A DNA stretch of 49,847 nt from Solirubrobacterales bacterium. GTDB taxonomy: Bacteria > Actinomycetota > Thermoleophilia > Solirubrobacterales > Solirubrobacteraceae. The position numbers were made by a program, and so were the translations under genes. Every line of letters begins with the position of its first letter. Position 1 is the stretch's first letter. Below are positions 17,128 through 26,332 of the stretch, one piece after another. The notes under the pieces are model-generated. The model had not been told where the DNA came from. It did not search any database and saw nothing but the letters and a program-made list of their open reading frames with translations. Location: assembly GCA_025963965.1 (NCBI GenBank), contig JAOPZS010000137.1, forward strand, positions 1 to 49,847, written 5' to 3'.

Positions 17128-17133
17128 AGTCTA
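17128..17133 (-). promoter_or_regulatory. -10 hexamer TAGACT of the SDR gene
   Basis: On the minus strand TAGACT ends 10 nt before the ATG at 17117. A GGCGGG run in between could be a ribosome site, so leaderless status is uncertain. Confidence 0.35.
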
Positions 17134-17240
17134 CGCGGCAGCGGCGCGAGCGCCCCAATCAGCGGCAGGGTGGAGGCCCGTGCACATGGATCGCCCGTGC
17201 GCAGCGCCGCCAGTCGTGTACACGGGCGGACCCCCACTGG

Positions 17241-17246
17241 TAGGGT
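17241..17246 (+). promoter_or_regulatory. -10 hexamer TAGGGT of the amidase gene
   Basis: TAGGGT ends 7 nt before the ATG at 17254 with no Shine-Dalgarno sequence; leaderless-type promoter. Confidence 0.5.
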
Positions 17247-17253
17247 CGCGCCG

Positions 17254-18675
17254 ATGGCCGACCTCAGCCCCTTCTCATCGGCGCTCGAGCTCGGTGCGGC
17301 GCTGCGCCGCCGTGAGCTCTCGGCGGTGGAGCTGCTCGAGGCCTGCCTGGCCGGCGTCGACTCGCTCAACCCGAAGCTGAATGCCGTCACCTGGCGCAAC
17401 GACGCCGAGGCCCGCGCCGCCGCCGAGGCCGCGGACCGCCGGCTCGCCGACGGTGACGGCGCGGATGGCTCGATGCCGTTCCTCGGCGTGCCGCTGCCGA
17501 TCAAGGACCTGACACCGGTCGCCGGCTGGCCAGTCACGTTCGGCTCGCGCGGGGCGCCGGAGGGGCTGAGCGAGGAGAGCGAGCTGGTCGTCGACGCGCT
17601 CGTCGGCGCCGGGTTCGTGCTGTGCGGGCGCACCAACACACCGGAGTTCGGCGTGATCACCGCGGCCGAGAACCTGCGCTACGGCGCGAGCCGCAACCCC
17701 TGGGACACAGACCGCACGCCGGGTGGCTCGAGCGGCGGAGCCGCCGCCGCCGTCGCCGGCGGGATGTTCCCCGTCGCGCACGCAAACGACGGTGGCGGCT
17801 CGATCCGCATCCCGGCCTCCTACTGCGGCCTCGTCGGCTTCAAGCCGAGCCGCGGCCGTGTGCCGCGCCTCGCCCAGAGCTGGCTCGGAGCCGTCGTCGA
17901 GGGTGTCGTCTGCCGCACCGTGGCGGAGTCGGCCGTTGTGCTCGACGCGATCTCCGGGCTCGACCCGCTCGCCTGGTACAACGCGCCGGCACCTGAGCGG
18001 CCATTCGCTTCCGAGGCCGAGTCCGCCGCTCCCGGCCAGCTTCGAATCGGCCTGATGGCACAGGCGCCGCTCGGCGTGCCGACCGACGAGAGCTGCACGG
18101 CTGCGGCGCACGCTGCGGCGAGCATGCTCGAGGAGCTGGGGCACGCCGTCGAGGAGGTGGAGGTGCCGACCATCTCCGAGGAGATGGTGCCGCCGTTCAT
18201 CGCTCTGACGCAGGGCGGCCTCGCCGACTATGAGGGCGTTGACTGGTCGGCGACCGAGCCGCACATCGTCCACCAGCGCGCGCTGGCCAGCGAGACCGGC
18301 GCCTACGACTACGTGCTCGCGGCGAAGACGCTGGAGCTGCTCAGCCGGCGCGAGCTCGCCCGCTGGGGCCGCGACTTCGACGTGCTGCTGACTCCGACGT
18401 CGGCGATCCTGCCGCCCAAGGCCGGTGCGATCCTCGAGGCTCAGCACGCTGCTCCTGACCAGCCCGTGCTCGATGTCATCGCCAGCGTCTCGTTCACTGC
18501 CTTCGGCAATGTCACGGGCCTGCCAGGCGTGTCGCTGCCGCTGCACTGGACCGAGGAGAACCTGCCCGTCGGCGTGCAGCTGCTCGCCGGTCCCTGGCGT
18601 GACGGGCAGCTGCTCGCGCTCGCGGCGCAGCTCGAAGCGGCCAGCCCATGGGCGCAGAGGCGCCCGCCGGTCTAG
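17254..18675 (+). CDS. Amidase signature (AS) family hydrolase
   Basis: A 473-residue amidase. The Ser-cisSer-Lys triad is present: Lys84 in [12 protein letters not shown], the [14 protein letters not shown] signature (Ser159/Ser160) and the nucleophile Ser183 in [12 protein letters not shown]. The family includes GatA, indoleacetamide hydrolase and nylon-oligomer hydrolases. The absence of gatC/gatB beside it argues against a tRNA amidotransferase subunit, so a free-standing amidase with unknown substrate is most likely. The start is set by the family N-terminus and the hexamer 7 nt upstream. Its stop TAG is also the first half of the promoter hexamer of the next gene, a flavin monooxygenase 9 nt downstream. 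Confidence 0.92.
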   Translation: MADLSPFSSALELGAALRRRELSAVELLEACLAGVDSLNPKLNAVTWRNDAEARAAAEAADRRLADGDGADGSMPFLGVPLPIKDLTPVAGWPVTFGSRGAPEGLSEESELVVDALVGAGFVLCGRTNTPEFGVITAAENLRYGASRNPWDTDRTPGGSSGGAAAAVAGGMFPVAHANDGGGSIRIPASYCGLVGFKPSRGRVPRLAQSWLGAVVEGVVCRTVAESAVVLDAISGLDPLAWYNAPAPERPFASEAESAAPGQLRIGLMAQAPLGVPTDESCTAAAHAAASMLEELGHAVEEVEVPTISEEMVPPFIALTQGGLADYEGVDWSATEPHIVHQRALASETGAYDYVLAAKTLELLSRRELARWGRDFDVLLTPTSAILPPKAGAILEAQHAAPDQPVLDVIASVSFTAFGNVTGLPGVSLPLHWTEENLPVGVQLLAGPWRDGQLLALAAQLEAASPWAQRRPPV

Positions 18676-18678
18676 CAT
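18673..18678 (+). promoter_or_regulatory. -10 hexamer TAGCAT of the monooxygenase gene, overlapping the amidase stop codon
   Basis: TAGCAT ends 6 nt before the ATG at 18685. Its TAG is the amidase stop codon. No ribosome site is visible in the 6-nt gap. Confidence 0.45.
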
Positions 18679-18684
18679 CTGCGC

Positions 18685-20070
18685 ATGGCTTCGCCTCTGC
18701 CCAACGTCTGCGTCATCGGCGCCGGAGTGAGCGGCCTGACGGCATGCAAGTCGCTCGATGACTTCGGCGTGCCGCACACGTGCTTCGAGGCCTCCGACGA
18801 GGTCGGCGGCAACTGGTACTTCCAGAACCCGAACGGCGTCTCCTCGGCTTACCGCTCCCTGCACATCGACATCTCCAAGCCGTCGATCTCCTTCCGCGAC
18901 TTCCCGATGCCCGACCGCTATCCCGACTACCCCCACCACACGCACATCTTCGAGTGGCTGCGCGACTACGCCGACGCCTTCCGGGTACGCCGAAACATCC
19001 GTTTCAACACTCGCGTGATGCGCGCCGAGCGCGGCCGGAGCGGCGGCTGGACGATCACGCTCGACGACGGCGAGCAGCAGCGCTTCGACGCCCTGCTCGT
19101 CTGCAACGGCCACCACTGGGACCCTCGCATCCCGTCCTTCCCCGGCTCCTTCGACGGGCCGCAGATCCACTCCCACGACTACGTGGACCCGAGCAACCCG
19201 CTCGAGTTGAAGGGCAAGCGCGTGCTCGTCGTCGGCATCGGCAACAGCGCCGTCGACATCGTCTCGGAGCTCGGCCGCAAGACCGTCTGCGAGATGGTCT
19301 ACCTGTCGACGCGCTCGGGCGCCTACGTCGTGCCGAAGTACCTGTTCGGCAAACCGGCCGACCAGGTCGTCAAGGCCAATCCCCTGATCCCGTCGAAGCT
19401 CCAGCGCCGCGCCGCGCGCCTGCTTCCCCGGATCTTCTCCGGGCGCATGGAGGACTTCGGCCTGCCCACCCCCAACCACAACTTCCTCGACGCCCATCCG
19501 ACCGTCTCCAGCGAGCTGCTCGGCCGGCTCGGCGCGGGCGACGCGCAGGCCAAGGGCGACATCGCCGAGCTGCTCGGCGACGCGGTGCGATTCGCCGACG
19601 GCAGCGTCGAGCCCGTCGACGCGATCATCTACGCGACCGGCTACAACGTCAGCTTCCCGTTCTTCGACGCGGACTTCCTGAGCGCGCCCGACAACGTCCT
19701 GCCGCTGTACAAGCGGATGCTCAAACCGGGCCTCGACGATCTCGCCTTCATCGGCCTCGGTCAGCCGATCCCGACGATCTTCCCGTTCTCGGAGCTGCAG
19801 TCGAAGCTCGCCGCCCGCTGGCTGAGCGGCGACTGGGCGCCGCCGCCCGAGGAGGAGATGCGGCGCGAGATCCTCACCGACGAGGCGTTCCACACCGGGC
19901 ACTTCGTCGCCAAGCCGCGCCACACGATGCAGCTCGAGTGGTACTCCTACAAGCGCGAGCTCGAACGTCGAACGATCCCTGCCGGGCAGGCACGGGCCCG
20001 GGCAGGCGCGGCCACGGCGCTGCAGACGGCAGGGCGCTCGGGCGCACCGGCGCTCGGACAGGCCGCGTGA
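18685..20070 (+). CDS. Flavin-containing monooxygenase (class B)
   Basis: A 461-residue FAD- and NADPH-dependent oxygenase. Seen: the FAD Rossmann loop VIGAGVSGL (residues 10-18), EVGGNWYFQNPNG, the FMO-identifying pattern F-x-G-x3-H-x3-Y exactly at residues 156-166, the NADPH loop VVGIGNSAVDI, and the DAIIYATGYNVSFPF motif. The Tyr at the end of the pattern marks a true FMO (N- or S-oxygenation) rather than a Baeyer-Villiger enzyme, which would have Trp, though some FMOs oxygenate ketones. The last 35 residues are low-complexity Ala/Gly/Arg. Its stop overlaps the hydrolase start by 4 nt (GTGA), so the two are coupled. Confidence 0.93.
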   Translation: MASPLPNVCVIGAGVSGLTACKSLDDFGVPHTCFEASDEVGGNWYFQNPNGVSSAYRSLHIDISKPSISFRDFPMPDRYPDYPHHTHIFEWLRDYADAFRVRRNIRFNTRVMRAERGRSGGWTITLDDGEQQRFDALLVCNGHHWDPRIPSFPGSFDGPQIHSHDYVDPSNPLELKGKRVLVVGIGNSAVDIVSELGRKTVCEMVYLSTRSGAYVVPKYLFGKPADQVVKANPLIPSKLQRRAARLLPRIFSGRMEDFGLPTPNHNFLDAHPTVSSELLGRLGAGDAQAKGDIAELLGDAVRFADGSVEPVDAIIYATGYNVSFPFFDADFLSAPDNVLPLYKRMLKPGLDDLAFIGLGQPIPTIFPFSELQSKLAARWLSGDWAPPPEEEMRREILTDEAFHTGHFVAKPRHTMQLEWYSYKRELERRTIPAGQARARAGAATALQTAGRSGAPALGQAA

Positions 20071-21029
20071 GCGCCGTCGAGCTGAGATGCGGCGGCGTGC
20101 GCGTCGCAGCCGTGCACCTGCAGGGTCAGGGCGACGCGTTCCTCGACGCGCAGCGGCGGCGTCCCTGCGTGGTCTTGGCACACGGCTTCGCCGGCACGGT
20201 CGACTCGGGGCTGCTGCCCTTCGCCGAGCGCTTCGCCGCCGCCGGGCTCGACGCTCTCGCCTTCGACTACCGCCACTTCGGCGCGAGCGACGGCGAGCCG
20301 CGCCAGCTCGTCTCGGTCCCGAGCCAGCTCGAGGACTACGCCGCCGCGGTCGGATTCGCTCGCGGCCTGCCCGGGGTCGACCCCGCCCGCATCGCCGTGT
20401 GGGGCACGTCGTTCTCCGGCGGTCACGTCGTACCCGTCGCGGTCGCCGACGGGCGCGTCGCGGCCGCGGTCGCGCAGGTGCCGGCGATGGACGGCCGTGC
20501 CACGCTGCTCAACCTGCTGCGCTACGCCGGCCCGGCGGCGCTCGCGAAGATCACCGCGACGGCGCTGCGCGACGCGCTCGCTGCGCGCCGCGGTGAGCCG
20601 CCCGTCACGCTCCCCGTCGTCGGTCCGCCCGGCACGCTCGCCTCGATGAGCACAGAGGACGCCGAGCCGGGCTACACCGCGATCACCGGGCAGACCTGGC
20701 ACAACGAGGTCGCGGCGCGCTTCGCGCTGACCGCCGGCCTCTACCGCCCCGGGTTGCAGGCGGACAGGCTCCCCTGCCCGATCCTCGTGCAGATCGCCGA
20801 CCGCGATGCGATCGCGCCCCCAGGGGCCGCTCAGGACGCGGCGTGGCTGGCGACCGGGCGCGCCGAGGTCCGCACCTACCCGGTCGGGCACTTCGACGTG
20901 TATCGCGGCGCCGCGTTCGAGCAGGCCGTCGCAGACCAGCTCTACTTCTTCTCCCGTCACCTCGCTCCGGTCCCTGCAGGGCAGCCCGCCGGCGCCCCAC
21001 CCGAGGCCGCCGTCGCACCCCGCGCCTGA
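20067..21029 (+). CDS. Alpha/beta hydrolase
   Basis: A 320-residue alpha/beta-fold hydrolase. The GTG at 20067 overlaps the monooxygenase stop. Seen: VVLAHGFAGTVDSGL (oxyanion region), DYRHFGASDGEPRQL, the nucleophile elbow GTSFSGGH, the acid in QIADRDAIAPPGAA and the catalytic histidine in YPVGHFDVYRG. No signal peptide is present. Acetyl-xylan-esterase- or dienelactone-hydrolase-like proteins share this layout; substrate unknown. Coupling to the monooxygenase suggests that it acts on the oxygenated product, for example an ester or lactone, which is inference. The C-terminal 25 residues are a Pro/Ala tail. Confidence 0.88.
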   Translation: MSAVELRCGGVRVAAVHLQGQGDAFLDAQRRRPCVVLAHGFAGTVDSGLLPFAERFAAAGLDALAFDYRHFGASDGEPRQLVSVPSQLEDYAAAVGFARGLPGVDPARIAVWGTSFSGGHVVPVAVADGRVAAAVAQVPAMDGRATLLNLLRYAGPAALAKITATALRDALAARRGEPPVTLPVVGPPGTLASMSTEDAEPGYTAITGQTWHNEVAARFALTAGLYRPGLQADRLPCPILVQIADRDAIAPPGAAQDAAWLATGRAEVRTYPVGHFDVYRGAAFEQAVADQLYFFSRHLAPVPAGQPAGAPPEAAVAPRA

Positions 21030-21162
21030 AGGCGCGCCGGGCGAGTTCTCTGACTGTCACACCGGAGCCGCCCGGGGGCGCGCGCCGCCCGTTCGGTGTG
21101 CTCGGAGAAACGAACAGTTAATCGTCGGCTTCGCCCGTCGGAGACTCCGCGGAAAAAAGGGC

Positions 21163-21191
21163 TTGACGTGGCGGAAGCCGCGACGTTAGGT
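21163..21191 (+). promoter_or_regulatory. Sigma70-type promoter of the SGNH hydrolase gene (TTGACG-17-TTAGGT)
   Basis: TTGACG (21163-21168) and TTAGGT (21186-21191) are exactly 17 bp apart, the clearest -35/-10 pair in the window. It gives a leader of about 80 nt before the ATG at 21277. The rest of the 247-nt gap shows nothing else I recognise. Confidence 0.65.
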
Positions 21192-21276
21192 TAGACCGAC
21201 AAGCGTCCCGGGGAGCCAGCCACCCCGGCTCGACAGAGGCCCGGGACGACACTCGCACGAGGGGAGAGGGAAACAG

Positions 21277-22056
21277 ATGGGGAAAGCAACCCGCATCGTC
21301 GGTCTGGCTGCACTCATGACCGGGATGCTGATTCCGGCGGCGTCCGCCGCCGCGTCGCAGTACGTCGATCTGGGGGACTCCTACGCATCAGGAGTCGGCA
21401 CCAGGGTGTTCTATTCCGAATCGGGCAGCTGCAAGCGCAGCCCGGAAGCCTACGGCCCGAAGATCGCGGCGGCCAGGGGCTACACGCTCAGCTTCCAGGC
21501 CTGCAGTGGGGCGAAGACGACTGACGTCAATGCCAACCAGCTCGGCACGCTGAGTGCCGGCACTGCGCTTGTCACGATCTCGATCGGCGGCAACGACGCG
21601 GGCTTCAGCAATGTGATCCTCAATTGCGCCCTGTACTACTTCACCTGTGGAGGCGCGATCAACGAAGCGAACAGCTACATCGCCAACAAACTCGCGGGGG
21701 TGCTGGACACCACCTACAACAACGTTCGCTCTCGGGCCACGACCGCCCACGTGGTCGTGATCGGCTACCCGCACCTGTTCACGGACACGGGAAACACCTG
21801 CAACGCCAACTTCCTGACGTCCTCGAACGAGAAGAAACTGAACGAAACGGGTGACAAACTCGACGCTGTCGTCAAAGCACGCGCCGCCGCCCACGGCTTC
21901 ACCTTCGTGGACCCCCGCAGCGCGTTCAAAGCGCACGAGGTGTGTGCTTCGGAAGAGTGGTTGAACGGTCAGTCCAACCCGCTCGAAGAAAGCTACCACC
22001 CGAACGTCAAAGGTCAGGCTCGGTTCACCACCGAAGTATCGGCGGTGCTGCCGTAG
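21277..22056 (+). CDS. Secreted SGNH/GDSL esterase or lipase
   Basis: A 259-residue exported hydrolase. Signal peptide at residues 1-26 (MGKATRIVGLAALMTGMLIP, then AASA). The mature N-terminus carries block I GDSYASGVG with the catalytic Ser; block III is ISIGGNDAGFS; the Asp-His pair is in block V near LEESYHPNVKG. Five to six cysteines (SCKRS, QACSG, LNCALYYFTCGG, NTCN, EVCAS) suggest three disulfides, as in Streptomyces extracellular lipases of this type. The start is fixed by GGGGAGAGGGAAACAG before the ATG. Glu and Lys codons are mostly GAA and AAA, unlike the flanking cytoplasmic genes. A strong bidirectional hairpin follows. Confidence 0.92.
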   Translation: MGKATRIVGLAALMTGMLIPAASAAASQYVDLGDSYASGVGTRVFYSESGSCKRSPEAYGPKIAAARGYTLSFQACSGAKTTDVNANQLGTLSAGTALVTISIGGNDAGFSNVILNCALYYFTCGGAINEANSYIANKLAGVLDTTYNNVRSRATTAHVVVIGYPHLFTDTGNTCNANFLTSSNEKKLNETGDKLDAVVKARAAAHGFTFVDPRSAFKAHEVCASEEWLNGQSNPLEESYHPNVKGQARFTTEVSAVLP

Positions 22057-22069
22057 CGGACAGACTCGC

Positions 22070-22105
22070 AGGGCCGCTCGCGGGGCTGGACCCGCGGGCG
22101 GCCCT
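22070..22105. terminator. Bidirectional hairpin terminator
   Basis: AGGGCCGCTCGCGGG (22070-22084) pairs with CCCGCGGGCGGCCCT (22091-22105) with one mismatch in 15, and a 6-nt loop. It sits between the convergent SGNH gene (ending 22056) and TetR gene (ending 22115). There is no T-tract, which is common for actinobacterial terminators. Confidence 0.7.
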
Positions 22106-22114
22106 CGGGCCGAC

Positions 22115-22744
22115 TCAGCCGCGCTCGCCGGCCTCGAACATCTCGAGCAGCCGGCCGCGGCAGTAGGGCCACTGGCGGCTGTTGCGCCCGCCGCCGGGGT
22201 GCAGCGTGTCGAGCAGCGCCAGGCCGCGCATCGTCGCGGCGGCCATCTCGATCAGGCGGTCGAAGCCGGGCCGCTCGGCGAGCTCCCCGAACAGCGTCCG
22301 GGAGAGCCGCAGCGTCTGGCGGTCGAGGCCGCGCTCGACCGGCGCGAGGCGCTCACGCAGCTCCGGGTCGGTGCGTGCGTGCGTCCACAGGTCCAGCGCC
22401 GCCTGGTAGAGAGGGCTGGCGTAGCCCTCCCACAACAGGTCGAGCGCCTCGGCGAGGCGCCCGGGTCCCTGCGGCAGCTTCTCGGCGGCCTCCAGCAGGC
22501 GCTCCCCGCGGCGCTCGGCGAGGTGCTCCATCGCAGCCGCCAGCAGCGCCTGGCGGGTCTGGAAGTGGTGCAGGTGCGCGCCGCGCGAGAGGCCGGCGCG
22601 CTCTGACACGCGGGACGTCGTCGTGCTCGCGTAGCCGTCCTCGACCAGGCACGCGATCGTAGCGTCGAGCAGGGCCTGCCTGGTCGAGGCGCTGCGCTCG
22701 GCCTGGCTGCGGCGCGCGGCGGGAGGGTTGGCTGCCGTCGTCAT
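22115..22744 (-). CDS. TetR family regulator of the fadAB genes
   Basis: A 209-residue repressor. The N-terminal helix-turn-helix is typical: RQALLDATIACLVEDGYAST, then RVSERAGLSRGAHLHHFQTR (recognition helix). The C-terminal part is helical, as expected for a ligand pocket, with WEGYASPLYQAALDLWTHAR. It is divergent from fadA-fadB across 133 nt that contain the inverted repeat CGTTCA-N4-TGAACG. By position it should repress both itself and the beta-oxidation genes and be released by a fatty acyl-CoA or similar ligand; the ligand is inference. A TAGGAT hexamer ends 6 nt before its ATG. Confidence 0.88.
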   Translation of the reverse strand: MTTAANPPAARRSQAERSASTRQALLDATIACLVEDGYASTTTSRVSERAGLSRGAHLHHFQTRQALLAAAMEHLAERRGERLLEAAEKLPQGPGRLAEALDLLWEGYASPLYQAALDLWTHARTDPELRERLAPVERGLDRQTLRLSRTLFGELAERPGFDRLIEMAAATMRGLALLDTLHPGGGRNSRQWPYCRGRLLEMFEAGERG

Positions 22745-22750
22745 CGCCTG

Positions 22751-22756
22751 ATCCTA
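22751..22756 (-). promoter_or_regulatory. -10 hexamer TAGGAT of the tetR gene
   Basis: On the minus strand TAGGAT ends 6 nt before the ATG at 22744; the expected -35 zone falls in the operator at 22767-22782. Confidence 0.5.
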
Positions 22757-22766
22757 ATCATATTTG

Positions 22767-22782
22767 CGTTCACGCATGAACG
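22767..22782. promoter_or_regulatory. Inverted repeat, putative TetR operator
   Basis: CGTTCA (22767-22772) and TGAACG (22777-22782) are exact complements separated by 4 bp. The site lies in the -35 zone of the tetR promoter and just before TAGCGT (22790-22795), a possible -10 for fadA. One dimer-sized operator could therefore control both directions. Confidence 0.6.
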
Positions 22783-22877
22783 TATGTGGTAGCGTTGCGC
22801 GCGGCAGCACCCGAGACCCTGCCCGTCTCCCGGGAGCCGGGGGCACCGGGTCGGGATGACCAGCAGGAGGACGACTG

Positions 22878-24095
22878 ATGGCAGCCGCAGAGGCGCTGGT
22901 GTTCGACGCAATCCGCACGCCGCGGGGCAAGGGCAAGTCCAACGGGTCGCTGCACGGCACCAAGCCGGTCGATCTGGTCGTGGGCCTGATGCACGAGACG
23001 CTCGTGCGCAACGAGAAACTCGACCCGGCGCGCGTCGACGATGTCGTGCTCGGCTGCGTCTCGCCGGTCGGCGACCAGGGCGCCGACATCGCCAAGACGG
23101 CAGCGATCAAGGCCGGGCTGCCCGACACGGTCGCCGGGCTGCAGGTGAACCGCTTCTGCGCCTCGGGCCTGGAGGCCGTCAACATCGCCGCGCAGAAGGT
23201 GGCCTCCGGCTGGGAGGACCTGGTCTTCGCGGGGGGCGTCGAGTCGATGTCGCGTGTGCCGATGGGCTCCGACGGCGGCGCCTGGGCGATGGACCCGGAG
23301 ACGAACTACGACACCTCGTTCGTGCCGCAGGGCGTCAGCGCCGACCTGATCGCGACGCTCGAGGAGTTCTCACGCGAGGACGTCGACGCATACGCGACGC
23401 GCTCGCAGGAGCGCGCGTGGGCGGCACAGTCGGACGGGCGCTTCGCGAGCACCGTGGTACCGGTCAAGGACCTCAACGAAAACGTCGTTCTCGACCACGA
23501 CGAGTTCATCCGGCCGGGCACGACGGTCGAGACGCTCGGGGGATTGAAGCCCTCGTTCGCCGCGATCGGCGAGATGGGCGGGTTCGACGCGGTTGCGCTG
23601 CAGAAGTACCACTGGGTCGAGAAGATCGAGCACGTCCACACGCCCGGCAACTCCTCCGGGATCGTCGACGGGGCATCGCTGCTGACGATCGGCAACGAGA
23701 AGACAGGCGATCAGCTTGGCATGAAGCCGAAGGCGCGGATCCTCGCCACGGCGCTGTCCGGAGCCGACCCGACGATCATGCTGACCGGCCCGGCGCCCGC
23801 CAGCCGCAAGGCGCTCGAGAAGGCCGGGCTGAGCGTCGAGGATCTCGACCTCGTGGAGATCAACGAGGCGTTCGCCGCGGTCGTGCTGCGCTTCGTCAGG
23901 GACATGGGCCTGGACATGGAGAAGGTCAACGTCAACGGTGGCGCGATCGCGATGGGCCACCCGCTCGGTGCGACCGGCGGCATGATCCTCGGCACGCTGA
24001 TCGAGGAGCTGCACCGCACCGGTGGCCGCTACGGGCTCGCCACGCTGTGCGTAGGCGGCGGCATGGGAATCGCGACCGTCGTGGAGGCGATCTGA
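22878..24095 (+). CDS. fadA: Acetyl-CoA acyltransferase (thiolase)
   Basis: A 405-residue thiolase. The nucleophile is Cys94 in [12 protein letters not shown]; the other catalytic segments are [26 protein letters not shown] (His) and TLCVGGGMG (second Cys). It cleaves 3-ketoacyl-CoA to acetyl-CoA and a shortened acyl-CoA. Its place before a FadB-type multifunctional protein, with an ATGA overlap, identifies it as the beta-subunit partner rather than a biosynthetic acetoacetyl-CoA thiolase. The ATG follows CAGGAGG with good spacing. It is divergent from a TetR gene and likely under its control. Confidence 0.93.
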   Translation: MAAAEALVFDAIRTPRGKGKSNGSLHGTKPVDLVVGLMHETLVRNEKLDPARVDDVVLGCVSPVGDQGADIAKTAAIKAGLPDTVAGLQVNRFCASGLEAVNIAAQKVASGWEDLVFAGGVESMSRVPMGSDGGAWAMDPETNYDTSFVPQGVSADLIATLEEFSREDVDAYATRSQERAWAAQSDGRFASTVVPVKDLNENVVLDHDEFIRPGTTVETLGGLKPSFAAIGEMGGFDAVALQKYHWVEKIEHVHTPGNSSGIVDGASLLTIGNEKTGDQLGMKPKARILATALSGADPTIMLTGPAPASRKALEKAGLSVEDLDLVEINEAFAAVVLRFVRDMGLDMEKVNVNGGAIAMGHPLGATGGMILGTLIEELHRTGGRYGLATLCVGGGMGIATVVEAI

Positions 24096-26302
24096 TGACC
24101 GAGAGCACGACCATCCGCTGGGAGCGCGACGAGGACGGGATCGTCCTGCTCACGCTTGACGACCCGAGCCAGTCGGCCAACACGATGAACCGCGCCTACG
24201 CGGAATCGATGGCGGCGACGATCGACCGCCTCGAGTCCGAGAAGGACGAGATCACGGGCGTCGTCATCACCTCGGCCAAGAAGACGTTCTTCGCGGGCGG
24301 CGACCTCAACGACCTGAAGGCGGCGAGCAGGGACGACGCGCCGGCGCTGGCCGAGATGGTGCGAGCCGGCAAGGCGCAGCTGCGTCGCCTGGAGACGCTC
24401 GGCGTCCCCGTCTGCGCGGCGATCAACGGCGCGGCGCTCGGTGGCGGCCTGGAGATCTGCCTGGCCACGCATCACCGCATCGCCGTCGATGACCCGAGGG
24501 TGCAGATGGGCTTCCCCGAGGTGCAGCTCGGGCTGCTGCCCGGCGCCGGCGGCGTCGTGCGCACGGTCCGCATGCTCGGCATCGCCGACGCGCTGCTGAA
24601 GCTGCTGATGCAGGGGCAGCGGCTGCGTCCCGCGCAGGCCAAGGAGGCGGGCATCCTCGACGAGACCGTCGCCACACGGGAGGAGCTCGTCCCGGCGGCC
24701 AAGGCGTGGGTCTCCGAGCGCGCCTCCCAGGAGGAGCCCATCGCGCAGCCGTGGGACGTGAAGGGCTACAAGATGCCCGGCGGCACACCGTCGAACCCGA
24801 AGCTCGCCCAGAACCTGCCGGCCTTCCCGGCGAACCTCCGCAAGCAGCTGAAGGGCGCCAACTACCCGGCGCCGCACCACATCATGGCGGCGGCCGTCGA
24901 GGGGGCTCAGGTCGACTTCGACACGGCGATCGAGATCGAGGGGCGCTACTTCGTGGACCTGCTCACCGGTCAGGTCGCCAAGAACATGATCCAGGCGTTC
25001 TTCTTCGACCTGCAGCAGGTCAACGGCGACCGCAACAGGCCCGAGGGCATCGAGCCGTTCAAGGCCAAGAAGGTCGTGGTCCTGGGCGCCGGCATGATGG
25101 GCGCGGCGATCTCCTACGTGTGTGCGAAGGCCGGCATCGAGGTGGTCCTCAAGGACGTCTCCCTCGAGGCGGCCGAGAAGGGCAAGGCCTACTCGCAGGC
25201 GCTCCTCGAGAAGGCGATCTCACGTGGGCGCTCGACGCAGGAGAAGGCCGACGCGCTGCTCGCGCGGATCACCCCGGCAGACGATCCGGCCGCGGCGGCC
25301 GGCGCCGACCTCGTGATCGAGGCGGTCTTCGAGGACCCGGCGGTCAAGGCGCAGGTCTTCGCAGAGATCGAGCCGCACCTCGCCGAGGGGGCGCTGCTCG
25401 GCTCGAACACCTCGACGCTGCCGATCACCGAGCTCGCCGAGGGCGTCACGCGTCCGGAGGAATTCATCGGCCTGCACTTCTTCTCACCCGTCGACAAGAT
25501 GCCGCTGCTGGAGATCATCAAGGGCGAGAAGACGAGTGAGGAGACGCTCTACCGCGCGCTCGACCTCGCCAAACAGATCTCGAAGACGCCAATCGTGGTC
25601 AACGACAGCCGCGGCTTCTTCACGAGCCGCGTGATCGGCACGTTCATCAACGAGGGTGTCGGCATGCTGCTGGAGGGGATCCCGGCGGCCTCGATCGAGC
25701 AGGCCTCCAACCAGGCCGGCTACCCGGCGCCGGTGCTGCAGCTCTCCGACGAGCTGAACCTCAACCTCGCGAGGAAGATCCGCGATGCCACGAAGGCGGC
25801 CGTCGAGGCCGAGGGCGGCACCTTCCAGGACAGGCCCTCGTTCGCCGTCGTCGACAGGATGCTCGACGCCGGCCGCGGCGGCAAGCTCGCCGGGGCCGGC
25901 TACTACGAGTACGCCGAGGGCAAGCGCGCCGGGCTCTGGAAGGGCCTCAAGGAGATGTTCCCCGAGACCGGCGATCCCGCCTCGATCTCCCTCGAGGACC
26001 TCGAGGAGCGGATGCTGTTCGCCGAGTCGCTCGAGTCGGTCAGGTGCCTCGACGAGGGTGTGATCGAGTCGGTCGCCGACGCCAACATCGGCTCGATTCT
26101 CGGCATCGGCTTCCCGGGCTGGACCGGCGGCGTGCTGCAGTACATCAACGGCTACGACGGCGGCGTGGCCGGCTTCGTGGCACGGGCGCGCGAGCTCGCT
26201 GAGCGCTACGGCGATCGCTTCGAGCCGCCGGCCTCGCTCGTCGAGAAGGCCGAGCGCGGTGAGATCTACAGCGACGAGGGGGCCGTCCTGACCTCGGCCT
26301 GA
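24095..26302 (+). CDS. fadB: Fatty acid oxidation multifunctional protein (enoyl-CoA hydratase / 3-hydroxyacyl-CoA dehydrogenase)
   Basis: A 735-residue alpha subunit of the fatty acid oxidation complex. Residues 1-190 are a crotonase domain with both catalytic glutamates (LGGGLEICLATHHRI and FPEVQLGLLPGAGG). From about residue 325 comes the NAD-binding dehydrogenase, VVLGAGMMGAAISYVCAKAG, with the catalytic His in GLHFFSPVDKMPLLEI, then NDSRGFFTSRVIGTF and a C-terminal helical domain ending in IGFPGWTGGVLQYING. The ATG overlaps the fadA stop (ATGA), indicating coupled production of the two subunits. It catalyses hydration of enoyl-CoA and oxidation of 3-hydroxyacyl-CoA. Length is as expected. 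Confidence 0.95.
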   Translation: MTESTTIRWERDEDGIVLLTLDDPSQSANTMNRAYAESMAATIDRLESEKDEITGVVITSAKKTFFAGGDLNDLKAASRDDAPALAEMVRAGKAQLRRLETLGVPVCAAINGAALGGGLEICLATHHRIAVDDPRVQMGFPEVQLGLLPGAGGVVRTVRMLGIADALLKLLMQGQRLRPAQAKEAGILDETVATREELVPAAKAWVSERASQEEPIAQPWDVKGYKMPGGTPSNPKLAQNLPAFPANLRKQLKGANYPAPHHIMAAAVEGAQVDFDTAIEIEGRYFVDLLTGQVAKNMIQAFFFDLQQVNGDRNRPEGIEPFKAKKVVVLGAGMMGAAISYVCAKAGIEVVLKDVSLEAAEKGKAYSQALLEKAISRGRSTQEKADALLARITPADDPAAAAGADLVIEAVFEDPAVKAQVFAEIEPHLAEGALLGSNTSTLPITELAEGVTRPEEFIGLHFFSPVDKMPLLEIIKGEKTSEETLYRALDLAKQISKTPIVVNDSRGFFTSRVIGTFINEGVGMLLEGIPAASIEQASNQAGYPAPVLQLSDELNLNLARKIRDATKAAVEAEGGTFQDRPSFAVVDRMLDAGRGGKLAGAGYYEYAEGKRAGLWKGLKEMFPETGDPASISLEDLEERMLFAESLESVRCLDEGVIESVADANIGSILGIGFPGWTGGVLQYINGYDGGVAGFVARARELAERYGDRFEPPASLVEKAERGEIYSDEGAVLTSA

Positions 26303-26332
26303 GGCGCCGCGCCCCGCAGGGCCGTCGCTTCG

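Noticed and set aside
17176..17227. Direct and inverted copies of GCCCGTG between the SDR and amidase genes as a regulatory site.
   Set aside because: The copies are 7-8 bp of very G+C-rich sequence and the spacing is irregular; chance is likely.
17275..20181. A 968-codon open frame on the minus strand opposite the amidase and FMO genes.
   Set aside because: Both plus-strand genes have intact catalytic motifs; the antisense product is low-complexity and has no recognisable domain.
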